This document shows positions 23,368 through 33,104 of a DNA stretch of 64,000 nt, piece after piece. The notes beneath the pieces were generated by a model, which was not told the DNA's origin, made no database searches, and saw only the letters and a program-made list of their open reading frames with translations. The number at the start of each line of letters is the position of its first letter. Positions within the stretch are counted from its first letter, which is position 1. The stretch is taken from NCBI GenBank assembly GCA_034769895.1, contig CM068370.1:35931747-35995746 (forward strand), read 5' to 3'. The stretch comes from Magicicada septendecula (Eukaryota; Arthropoda; Insecta; Hemiptera; Cicadidae). The position numbers and the translations under genes are program-made.

Positions 23368-23915
23368 GAAACAACGGAAGTCAAATGGCGTCATTGTATC
23401 GAGCATATAATCAAGGAAGAAGATAAGCTCTGGGAACTGGCCCACATTACCGACATTGTTGTGGGCAGCCTTATCAATAACAACGCTGACTCAAGTGATG
23501 ATACAAGTTCCGACACAAATATGGAAAGGATTGAATTACTCTTTGACTGCAGCTGATAATATTCAGTACACTGGTAATTATCTCAGCTTCTATTTTTGTT
23601 TTAAATAATCTTTACTTTTTTGTTTTGTTGCAACTTTTAAATAGTTAATAAAAAAAGCCATTAACTAACTGGTGTTATAAAATATTTCTCTGTCGGTCCG
23701 ACAAAAGTCACACAAATTTTACTTTAGTCAGGACAAATTATTACAATTTACGTGTGTTTATACAGTATCGATATTATATGTACCCTGTCTGTACGCCTTC
23801 TGTCAGAGTGACACGCCTCTAATTCAAGCAGGAAATAGTGTTTCAGATGAACCACGCCTGTTTGTTTACATCAGGATTGAACTAAGAACGGAAATAGTAT
23901 AGAATAGCATAAATC
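23368..23915 (+). pseudogene. C-terminus of a Tc1/IS630-like DDE transposase plus 3' UTR
   Basis: A frame of 62 codons (23368-23553, stop 23554) reads VKWRHCIEHIIKEEDKLWEL, then an acidic Ser-rich tail NNNADSSDDTSSD. A W-x-x-C-x-x-H...E...W block followed by an acidic tail is how many insect IS630/Tc1-type transposases end; this is a family-pattern match, not proof. The catalytic part is absent. The sequence downstream to 23915 is shared in inverse orientation with 15430-15830. Confidence 0.5.
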
Positions 23916-24620
23916 TTGGCTGGGTTATATAAACACAGATAGCGATGAAATGAGTTGGTACAGAAAATTAATTTCAAAAGTGACTGCGTATGACCCAATC
24001 CTTGTATATTACGAACTAGTAATTTTAATTAACTTAGTGACTTCTATTATTTGTTGTACTGGATCACTATAGTTCTCTAACTAGGAGACATATAGTGATA
24101 CGAGTGTGATTGTCTTATGGAGATGTTAATAAAAATTTAAACTTTTCACTTCTCTGCTGTTTTGTTGATCCATTCTGCTGTTTTGACTTCACGATTCATG
24201 CGGTCTTCCCAACAATAGGATGCGCTCTTTACGGTATCAACGTAAGGAAGATTCAAAGTTTTACCGTCAGTTGTAGTTAAGCGGCCCCTAGACGATCAAT
24301 ATTATTGTACAGTATTTAAGGTTTCACAATAATAATGAACGTGTGTATGTTAGATTGATAGAGTGTGCAATATTGTTGAGTGAATCAAAACTTTTTGAAA
24401 TATATCGAGCAATATAAAAAATATTGTGCCGTCTGTTCGTTGTATTTTTCAATATCCCTTTAGTTGTTGACGTGAATCCGTGGTGTACAGTTGCTTACCA
24501 TCCAAGTCCTCTTTCTTTGTTTCAGAATTTGTTTAGTTTAGTTCTTTCTTTTGTTTTCATCTGTTTTTTCCATTCTTGTTTTGTTGTAGTATATTTTTCT
24601 TATTACTTCGGTGTTTTTGT
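23916..24620. other. mostly unassigned; MITE terminus near 24283
   Basis: gcggcccctagacgatcaat at about 24280 matches the inverse of the right end of the small palindrome at 26156-26230. The rest has no supported feature. Confidence 0.4.
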
Positions 24621-24801
24621 ATGAGTGCAAAAGGCGAAAAAAGAGCATTTATTACTGAACACATACAACTTTACTAAACCCTACGAGATTTAAGGAATAT
24701 CAAGTCGAATGAATACAAAAATAAACAGGAGCAAAATAAATGGTATGAGATGTTGCTCAAGAAATATAAAGAGAGATATCCGACATCCATAAGGGATTAA
24801 A
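24621..24801 (+). pseudogene. MADF-like domain fragment
   Basis: Reads MSAKGEKRAFITEHIQLY, stop, TLRDLRNIKSNEYKNKQEQN, KWYEMLLKKYKERYPTSIRD, stop. The spacing of FI..H..LY..L.DL.NIKS..YKNK..QN..YE.L..K..E.YP resembles the MADF (Adf-1-type Myb/SANT) domain, which insects carry both in regulators and as accessory proteins of Harbinger transposons. Two in-frame stops make it a relic. Similarity is by eye only. Confidence 0.4.
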
Positions 24802-25639
24802 TTCCTATAAAGTAAGAAAAACAAACTTACAAAAATTATTCAGAATAATATTTCAAACAAAATAAAATAAACAAAAATAAAATCAAGCACGAACTGCTAA
24901 TATAAATACCTGAAATTATAATGAATTCAATGTATTCAAAGAAAAAAAAAAAAGAAATAATGTATAAAACAAATATACAGCAAATGGCTAAAACAGAATA
25001 TTGGTAAACAACCGAGAAAAAGAAAAAAGATGTCTAAGATAATTAAAATGATCACAAGAAGAAAAGAAAAACAAACTAATGAAAAGTTATAAATGATGAA
25101 ATTAACAACTAAATAAATAAATAACAATCAACTGTATACTGGGCAATCAACTGGGCAGAAATAAAAAAGTTCAATTCCTTGAGAACCAAATATAGAAAGA
25201 AGTAGAAAAAATTAACGGCTTAAGGAAAAAGAATGCGGACAGTGGCATGTTTCCATAACGATGGCTCTAATACTCTGAGGTGAAATCGCACTCGTGAACT
25301 TCAAGTCTTCGAAAAAAATTACGGTAGTAAGGTATCAGTGTGATGGATAGATGTCGACTGGGTGGAATCGCGTCTCTCATAGCTGTGTTTTATTTTATAT
25401 TTCTAGGTGCAACTAACTCAGGTTAGACGTTAAATGTTAGACTATCAACTCGTAAAACGTTCATGATAAACTCGTAAATGTGGTAACCATTTGGCTCTTT
25501 CAACCTCAACTCTCTTATCAAGTTTTCTTGCGCTAATGTTTGCCACTCTTTACACGAATTCTTCATCCACCTTCTTCTTTTCTTCTTCTTACAGCAAAAT
25601 AGAGCAATAACAACAGCAGCAGCATCTTGGTCGTCCAAC
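24802..25639. other. A-rich sequence, nothing recognised
   Basis: Long A-rich stretches give chance ORFs only. TTC-rich text at 25570-25595 anticipates the tail of the neighbouring LINE. Confidence 0.4.
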
Positions 25640-26130
25640 ATCTCGTAGCAAACTAAATTCTTCTTCTTCTTTTCCTCCTCCTCTTTAAGGATTAGGTTGT
25701 ATAAACCTGTTCCGGCACCCATCTCATCCTCGGACGGCCCACGTCTCTTCTACAAATGGCTTTATAGTTCAATCGATCCGCCGCTTTCGGCAATCGATCC
25801 TCTGCATCCTTTCCATTGTCTTCTGTAAATTGCAATAATTTCATTTATGTCCTTTACTTTGAGTTCTGCTCTGATATCTTCGTTCCTTATTCTATCTTGC
25901 TATGTATAATATGAAGTGTTTCGAAGAAACTCCATTTCAGCACTGTGAATCTTGCCGCTTTGGTTTTTTGTCATGACCCGCGCCTCACTAGCATAAATCA
26001 ACGTGGGTATGGCAATTGTCTTATAAAATTTAATCCTTGTGCTGTGTCTTGTTTTATTTCTAAGATTTATATGAATCGTACCACAAATAGGCCTATACGT
26101 AAATTTATTTATCTTAAAACCAAATTATTT
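25640..26130 (-). mobile_element. LINE-c fragment with (GAA)n tail
   Basis: The minus strand reads, with stops, KFYKTIAIPTLIYASEARVM, then IRNEDIRAELKVKDINEI, then a DEMGAGTGLYNLILKEEEE end. The tail is a GAA-rich array near 25660-25683 (minus strand). Closely similar to 26740-27185 and 52349-53100. Confidence 0.75.
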
Positions 26131-26155
26131 TGCAGTAATATTAATTTCTGATTGA

Positions 26156-26230
26156 GCTGTCTAGGGGAAGCTTCAATATTATTGTACCACAATATTATGC
26201 AATAATATTGATCGTCTAGGGGCCGTTTTA
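26156..26230. repeat. short palindromic MITE-like sequence
   Basis: Left gtctaggggaagc with caatattattgta and right caataatattg with atcgtctaggggccg form a short inverted structure. The right end recurs at 24280. Confidence 0.5.
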
Positions 26231-26739
26231 GGCTCCTTTCAAGATGTTTCACTCAAACGTAATTACAGGTCAAAACAAAAGAGCCGAGGAACAAACAAAG
26301 AGGGACAGGAAAGCGGACAGGCGTGTCCGTAAATGGAGAGCCAGCTGTAAGTACCGTAGACCGATAATCCCACTTTTGTCGCAGTCACTATTTCTGTAAA
26401 GGTTAATCTCATAACTGTCGGACGCACAACACACGTACGCATGTATATGATGTGTTTGTCCTTTATCAGCATTCAATAGGCAACACTGTTACATAATATC
26501 CGGTCGTTGTTCTACAAACCTCTGACTAGACACATGTGAATGTCTAGAGTGGACACCTACCTATTGCGTGTAGCATAGTTGTATTAATCAGGATAACGCC
26601 GACTGACGATTATAAGAGATTCATGTAATACTTGTATGTATATTAATGCCATACTTGTTTTGAGGATATTTTCCGCTTGAGGAAAGCAGGCGTTAAATAT
26701 TGTTTTGCGATTAAAATATGATATAATAGAGAAGTTAAG
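26231..26739. other. nothing recognised
   Basis: Chance ORFs only. Confidence 0.4.
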
Positions 26740-27185
26740 TAAATTTAGGAATATTTGTGGTACGATTCATAGAAGTCTTAGAAATGAAACAAGACACGGT
26801 ACAAGGATTAAATTTTATAAGACAATTCCAATATCCACTTTGATTTAATCTAGTGAGACGTGGATCATGACAAAAAAGGAAAGCGGCAAGATTCAGAGTG
26901 CTGAAATGCAGTTTCTTCGAAACACTTTAACTTATACATTGCAAGATAGAATAAGGAATGAAGATATCAGAGCAGAACTCGAAGTAAAGGACATAAATGA
27001 AATTATTTGAATTTACAGAAGACAATGGTGGGATCATCTGCAAAGGATGACGCAGGATCGTTTGCCGAAAACGGCACTAAGCTATAAAGCCATTGGTAGA
27101 AGAGACGTGGGTTGTCCGGTGATGAGATGGGTGCCGGAACAGTTTTATATAACCTAATGCTTGAAGAGAAGAAGAAGATTAATAA
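26740..27185 (+). mobile_element. LINE-c fragment, inverse of the copy at 25640
   Basis: Reads CGTIHRSLRNETRHGTRIKF, YKTIPIST, stop, then QDRIRNEDIRAELEVKDINE, stop, then IYRRQWWDHLQRMTQDRLPK. It ends in gaagagaagaagaagatta. The ORF has several stops. Confidence 0.75.
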
Positions 27186-27499
27186 AACCTTTTTGATCAC
27201 AATTTCCTTTACTAACGATTAAGTAGCATTTGCTAGTTCTGAAGGAAAATTACAACGACCTTTGCACCAGTTACGCAAATTGTCTAGATATTATGTAATT
27301 AAATCTAACTACAGCGGTTAGCAAAATGGAAGTCTTTACGTCGACAAGAAAATGTTCAAGCAAAAATAATAAACCTAATTAACAATCAGCCTATGAGCGA
27401 ATCAACGTCTTCAGGCATACTTTGGTTTTAAGCTGTCACATAAGATTATTACGGCCTTAGTACCTGCCTGCCTTAGTAAGATTAGTAAGTACATGCCTT
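27186..27499. other. nothing recognised
   Basis: No ORF or repeat partner recognised. Confidence 0.4.
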
Positions 27500-28043
27500 A
27501 GGGCAGAACACCAAAAAACATGTAGAACAATTAAAAACTGCTCAAACATACTTATTGGGATCCACAATTAAAATTACACAAAGTCTAGCAGTTTTAGTTT
27601 TAATGTATGGTTTTGAATGTTGGACCTTAATGACTGAATGAGAAAAGAAAACTTAACAGTAAAAATAAAATTTCAATATTTGATTGACAGATATACCTTC
27701 CAAACCGGAAAAGAAGATAGATTTGCCAGTAGAATTAAATTTCTTCAAATCAAGTAAGATCTCCAAATGATAAAAGAATTGCAAAGGAGTGTACACGCCT
27801 GTTCGTAAAAGGAGTGTAGGAAGACCTCAAAGAAACACTAAGAAGATTTAGAAGAAAGATGGTATGACGTGTTTATGGCCCGGTTAAAGAAGATGACGAA
27901 TAGAGATTAAGAAATAACCAGGAGATAGACAAGCTATTGAAGCAATGAGGACATTGTAAGATTCATAAAGGCTCAATCAGTTAGAGCGGATGGATGATCA
28001 GCGTGTGCTAAAGAAATTCCTGAGGGCGTAAGTCTATAAAAGC
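27500..28043 (+). mobile_element. LINE-d fragment, 5' part (interrupted at 28043)
   Basis: Contains VLVLMYGFECWTLMTE, stop (the Y-G-x-E-x-W-T block of LINE polymerases) and, near 27935-28035, gaggacattgtaagattca followed by a degenerate MDDQRVLKKF block as in 62900-63000. The sequence breaks at ...gtctataaaagc, where another transposon has inserted, and resumes at 29256. Confidence 0.7.
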
Positions 28044-29247
28044 CACCGATGTATACTATATGGATCGCGTGCTGCATTCACTGAATTCGGTCCGACCGCT
28101 GCATCAGTGGTTGGCAAGAACACTGCGTATGCTATATACTGTACCTGTACAAAGTCTGACATTTCTGCTTTGTTATAGCTTTTGTTGCTTTAGCGGATTA
28201 TATTTTGCTTTAAATGGTATAGGTGTGTCATTTTAACAATTAATGACTCAAAAGTGGGAGGTTTTTAATAAGTTCTTTTCCAAAATAAACTCATTTGTTT
28301 CACTGTAAGATTTCAGTATTCTGACACATTATTTAAGTTTATCGCTAAGTTCTGTTGCGTTCATAAACAGTTCTGTTGCTTTCTTATTTATGAACATTTA
28401 TTATTGAAGCCAGACGAATAAAGATAAGAATAAGGGAAACAAAGAATAAAAGACGTGAGCCGTAAACTTTAAAATGTTTATTGCGTAAAAGAAGCTGGCG
28501 TATACGCTCGCCATAGTCGTTAAAGTGTTCAATAAGCAATGCTAATTTACATTAATTTTTTTATTTTATTTAATTAGCTACGTATTAACTGTATAAAAAT
28601 TGTTTACATTCAACATTACTAAATAATACAAATTTATTTAACTTTTGGCAGACACCAAGCTTAGAGAAGGTAGCTGCAGTGGTTCTTTCCTTAGCAGTAT
28701 TGTAGCAGAAGATTTTATTAAATAATGTCACTATTAATTTGATAAGTTTCACTTCATGGCTGTGTTCAGAAAAATCATTGTTTGCAATATGTTTTCTAAA
28801 CACTGTGCCGGCAAAGTTTTTGCAAGCTGATATAATCATTTTTTGGTATTACGTTTGCTGTCAGATATAATCAATAAATTATACATATATTTTACAATCT
28901 TTAAAACGTCTAATGACGCTCTTTAAAATTTTCCGCTTGATAAAAAATCAGCAAAATGAGTGTAAACGCTTAAGTTATTGTCATCTGTTATCAGTTAGGC
29001 AAAAGTAAAAACAAACTGTTATAATAATAAAATCTTCATAAGCACAAATTTTCAGTAGAACTGTCCCAAATGTAATAATTGTAAACTGTTAAAACAAGTG
29101 CATTACTGACTGAATGACTCGTTTAATACACGTGTTACGCCAAACGCTTTGTTGCCAACCATTGTGTGGGAAGCTATACGTGCTTCGGACCGTTTTCTGC
29201 CGTTCACTTTGCCTGGCAGCACACGATCCATATAGTATACATCGATG
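28044..29247. mobile_element. 1.2-kb TIR DNA transposon with perfect 8-bp TSD, nested in LINE-d
   Basis: The left end CACCGATGTATACTATATGG and the inverse of the right end CATCGATGTATACTATATGG open imperfect TIRs of about 100 bp. Both flanks are ataaaagc (28036-28043 and 29248-29255). Removing the insert plus one copy of the target restores the LINE-d sequence seen at 62880-62900. CA termini and an 8-bp duplication fit P or hAT superfamilies. The internal minus-strand ORF at 28585-28839 ends in a KLNKFVLFSNV-type motif, which resembles P/THAP9-like C-termini (weak). Confidence 0.85.
28585..28839 (-). pseudogene. possible C-terminal fragment of a P-type transposase
   Basis: 84 codons lying wholly inside the TIR element. 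The block HEVKLIKLIVTLFNKIF followed by CQKLNKFVLFSNV is the pattern I associate with the end of P/THAP9-like transposases. There is no THAP domain or catalytic residue, so it cannot be a functional transposase. An unrelated product remains possible. Confidence 0.35.
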
Positions 29248-29255
29248 ATAAAAGC

Positions 29256-29380
29256 AGTAAGAGGTGCTAGATCTCAGCAGAATGGATGTGAAGGGTTACA
29301 CTGAGGTGCCAATGGATAGGAGACTTTGGAGAAGATTTATGTTGGAAGCCGAGGCTCACGTTGGGCTGTAGTGCTAAAGA
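29256..29380 (+). mobile_element. LINE-d fragment, 3' part
   Basis: Continues 27500-28043 after the nested element: agtaagaggtgctagatctc, cagcagaatggatgtgaag, ggataggagactttggagaa match the inverse of 62750-62885. It ends in the GAA array. Confidence 0.75.
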
Positions 29381-29521
29381 AGAAGAAGAAGAAGAAGAAG
29401 AAGAAGAAGAAGAAGAAGAAGAAGAAGAAGAAGAAGAAGAAGAAGAAGAAGAAGAAGAAGAAGAAGAACAACAACAACAACAACAAGAAAAAGATCAACA
29501 ACAACAACAACAACAACAACA
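29381..29521. repeat. compound microsatellite (GAA)n(CAA)n, LINE-d tail
   Basis: About 29 AAG/GAA triplets are followed by CAA triplets. It starts exactly where LINE-d ends. Lys-, Glu- or Phe-run ORFs across it are artefacts. Confidence 0.85.
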
Positions 29522-29699
29522 ATTTGTTTTCTGCAATACGATCTTGGATATTAAAAATGTTCAACTCTTCACTGTAGAGCCTCTCTCTTCTTGTGCAGCC
29601 TTTAGCAGATCGCAAGAATCTTATCTCCGATACTTGTATCCTGGCCAGATGATTTGTCGCCGGAACCCAAGTTTTTAGAACCGTTCAACTACACCGGCA

Positions 29700-29935
29700 T
29701 AGCGTATCAAACGTATGGGAAGACGTGCGCAATGCGCAACTCTTCACAATTTCCCTATGTTCCTAATGTAAGCTTGGTGGGTTGTAAAGTTTCTGCAACG
29801 CTCCACTAGTAGCGTTGTAGTGCAACTTTGTGTCATGAATTTTATATACATGTGATTATGATAGTTTAATGTCTTTTAACTGATTTCCCATCCACTCAAC
29901 CAACTACTGCAACCACAAACATTTAGAATCACCAG
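29700..29935. repeat. dispersed repeat, copy 2 (shorter)
   Basis: Shares gggaagacgtgcgc, cctatgttcctaatgtaagc and ccatccactcaaccaactac with 17690-18000. Lacks about 100 bp present in copy 1. Confidence 0.55.
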
Positions 29936-30473
29936 CCGCCAATGCTTTAAAGCTACAGAAAATTCAAATAACGTGTAAATATATTTGAAGTCATGGCAAA
30001 TCCTAGTATTTCTTAGCATTTCCGGAGTCTTAAGTGGGAAACTCTAACGCAACAAGACGTCAGGAGACTGACAAATCAAGAACAAATTGTCGTTGTACTG
30101 CTTGTCATAAACACAGCCTTCATAATCTCTTTCTATTTCAGTGCGTGCATATAAAACACTATGTGTGTGACGCATTGCTTGGTTAATTGACTTACACACC
30201 GTCGTCACATGTGCTTGGGTGTGGCAAATATTTGTGCTACTACGATGTCGGTCTAACGCAGTTCCACTTAATCAATTAGAAAATTAATCTGATTTGGTAA
30301 CACATGTTGTGAATGACGTCACAAACTACAAAGTAAGCTTATGACTTCCACACCTGCGTCTTCATTCGCGTCCATTCGGTGAAAGGAGCCGACTCTCTTC
30401 CGGTCCCGGCTTGCGTCGTGTTTCTCTATGTTTCGACACTGTTCGGCGAAAGGACATGAACGGTTCTACCCCC
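29936..30473. other. nothing recognised
   Basis: No supported feature. Confidence 0.4.
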
Positions 30474-31067
30474 CAGTGCCGGATTTAAGATTTTTGAGGC
30501 CCTAGGCCAAGTTTTCTGAGCGCCCCCGGCTGTGACGTTTGTAAGCTCCACTAGCAGTGTGAATGTTTATGTTCATGTTCATGATGAAAACGTTTAGTGT
30601 ACGGATTCAATGCTATGTTCTTAAAGTTTTCACACTAATAAATATCAACGAAACAACACGCTGCCCACCACACAAAGCTACAAAACGTCTTTACATTCAA
30701 AAGAAAATAAAAACATAATCTCAAATCGCAAACCGTTCAGTCACAACGCAGATAAACAATGATAACAAATAAGGTTGGTACCACGGTCATGTAAATTCGG
30801 GGCCATATAGCGGACGTTCAAAATTCGCATGTATAGATTAGTTTTCAAGGATGCCAACGTCTTAAAAATAAGCGCGCAATATTTAAATAAGAACTGTCTT
30901 CCATTTGTATGATTAACAAAAATTCATGGTTTAATTTCAAAAAGTCATACTTAAATAATTCAAAGTGCCTCCTAGTTTTATAAAAATACTTCTGTTAAAA
31001 AAAATCTGTAACTTGCGGCCCTCTCTGAGCCCGCGGCCTAGTCGGTCTAGTTGTAAATCCGGCACTG
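30474..31067. mobile_element. hAT-type MITE (594 bp), CAGTGCCGGATTTA ends
   Basis: The left end is CAGTGCCGGATTTAAGA; the inverse of the right end is CAGTGCCGGATTTACAA. Flanks ctaccccc and ccgacccc agree at only 5 of 8 positions. The termini relate it to family II at 43980 and 57277. No coding capacity. Confidence 0.7.
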
Positions 31068-31791
31068 CCGACCCCGTGCGTTATTGTTCTCGCACTCTTT
31101 CTGTGCCTTTGATGTATGGGAAAAATTACTAACACACAAAACGGACACGAAACGGGGCGAAATGATACAAACGGAGGCGAATTGTGACGTAATATTTCCC
31201 ACACACGCGTCTAAATGCCCTTACTCATAGTTTTGGCTTCATTCGAAGAACAAAGACGCAAGTATGTTACGTCTTTACTTAAAACGTATTGTGAGTAACA
31301 AAGCTATATCCTTGCTTGTACATGGGTTCTCAAGAGTTAGGGTTCCGGTCCATTGTTAAATGGCATCCTCTAAACCGACGTTTCGGCCATTTACATCCGT
31401 CCTCCTTCAGTGGCTGTGACGTATAGTTTTTGTTCAATACAGTGGAAAATCTAACAGTTTTGTCTGCCTACTTATGTCATTATACAATTTGTCAAAGTAA
31501 AGTTAGTCTAGTTCAGTGGATGCGCTGTAGTTCATGGGCGGGTATACAGTCGCAGATGGCGAACATGGCGGAGTCCTACTGGACGCCACTGTCGCTAGTG
31601 TTCTCCGTTTGCGTAAACCTCCGCCATCTGTGGGGAGTAATCTTCCTTACCTGCAGGCGAGCTGCGCTTGTCAGCCGTAAACGCCTTTCCCCTTCCATAG
31701 ACGCGAGTCAATTCCAAGCACCACCCCCATGCGTGGAACTACGCGAATATAAGTTTGACAGATTATACACGATCACCGCTCCTATTCCTCG
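31068..31791. other. mostly unassigned; half fold-back motif at 31318-31412
   Basis: ccgacgtttcggcc then cctccttcagtggctgtgac near 31377-31420 matches the hinge of the palindromic MITEs. The 136-codon ORF 31430-31840 has no recognisable domain and runs into the tandem array. Confidence 0.4.
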
Positions 31792-32210
31792 ATTTTCAGT
31801 AGTCTTCTTCATGGAGCTGATGTATTTTCTTGGCACCTGACTAAGTTTTGGTAAGACTACAACTTTCCTGCATCCACTCTATCATCTCCGTTGCAATGTT
31901 CATGTATTCTTAGTGTTTTCTTTTCCTTAATTTTCAGTAGTCTTCTTCATGGAGCTGGTGTGTTTTCGTGGCACCTGACTAAGTTTTGGTAAGACTACAA
32001 CTTTCCTGCTTCCACTCTATCCTCTATCATCTCCGTTGCAATGTTCATGTATTCTTAGTGTTTTCATTTCCTTAATTTTCAGTAGTCTTCTTCATGGAGC
32101 TGGTGTGTTTTCGTGGCACCTGACTAAGTTTTGGTAAGACTACAACTTTCCTGCTTCCACTCTATCCTCTATCATCTCCGTTGCAATGTTCATGTATTCT
32201 GAGTGTTTTA
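31792..32210. repeat. tandem repeat, three units of 138-145 bp
   Basis: Units start at 31792, 31930 and 32075, each beginning attttcagtagtcttcttca. Units two and three are nearly identical. The first lacks a 7-bp tcctcta duplication. Recent unequal exchange or replication slippage is implied by the high similarity of units two and three. Confidence 0.9.
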
Positions 32211-32342
32211 CTGTTGTAACAACAAAAAGATTTGTTGATTTATCTGCAATCAAGCGCGGTTGTGTGTGTGAAATTATACGTATTTCAATAATTTTAATTG
32301 TCATCATTATCATTTGTAATTCCCTTCTCTCTTCTAGGTAAG

Positions 32343-32890
32343 CAGTCCATAGGCTGGTTGGTAGCAGCTCACCATTCTTCACGCTTCTCTGCTTTTCTTT
32401 TCAACTCATAATATGATGTGCAGTTCATATCGACCATAAGCTGTTTCATGTAGTCTAAACGGGGTCGTCCTCTGTGATTCTTCCCTTCAATTGTTCCTTT
32501 TATTATTCTCTTAACCAAACAATTGTGTCGTAGTATGTGCCCTATAAACTTAGCTCTTCTGTCTTTTAAATTTTGGAAAAAGCTCTTCTAAAGTTTTCCT
32601 CATTCGTTATCTTCTCCCTCCAGCTTATCTTGAATATTCTTCTGTAGCACCAGGTCTCAAATGCTTGGGGTCTTTTCTTGTGACTTTTACCAATTGTCCA
32701 AGATTCGCTCCCGTATAGGGCAACACTCCACACGTATGTCTTTACTAGATTCTTCCTTATTTTTAGGCTGATAGTGTTTGAAGTGAAGAGGTTTTTCTGT
32801 TTGAAGAAAGCAATTTTAGCCTGGTTAATTCTGCTTATAACTTCGTTACTGCTATGTCCATCACTTGTGATTTTATAAGGTCTTATATTA
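32343..32890 (-). mobile_element. LINE-f fragment (RT C-terminal region)
   Basis: The minus strand reads EVISRINQAKIAFFKQKNLF, then IRKNLVKTYVWSVALYGSES, WTIGKSHKKR, then FETWCYRRIFKISWREKITN. This is the region that follows the polymerase domain in many animal LINEs. Stops and frameshifts are present. Confidence 0.7.
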
Positions 32891-32907
32891 TTTATAATTA
32901 TAAGACC
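32879..32907. other. AT-rich hairpin next to the Helitron 3' end
   Basis: ggtcttata and tataagacc are perfect 9-bp inverses separated by 11 nt. Located about 57 bp outside the Helitron terminus. Confidence 0.5.
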
Positions 32908-33104
32908 ATATATTATAGTACATGTAGCCGTATTTTATATTACATTGTATATTATATATAATACTAGCTGAAGTACCCGTTCTACGCCCGGGTGGCGAGC
33001 ATTTTTATTAGCACATATTTAATTATTTATTGGCATATATTAAATACATTTAGTTACATATACATTTAATATACATTTAATTACATATTGGCTATGAAAT
33101 TTAA

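Noticed and set aside
29326-29678. ORFs with Lys, Glu/Gln or Phe/Leu runs
   Set aside because: Same artefact over the (GAA)n(CAA)n tail of LINE-d.
30466-31075. 8-bp target duplication of the 594-bp hAT MITE
   Set aside because: Flanks ctaccccc and ccgacccc share only five positions in C-rich sequence; not claimed as a duplication.
31430-31840. 136-codon plus-strand ORF
   Set aside because: No recognisable domain, runs into a tandem repeat, and overlaps hinge scraps of a MITE.
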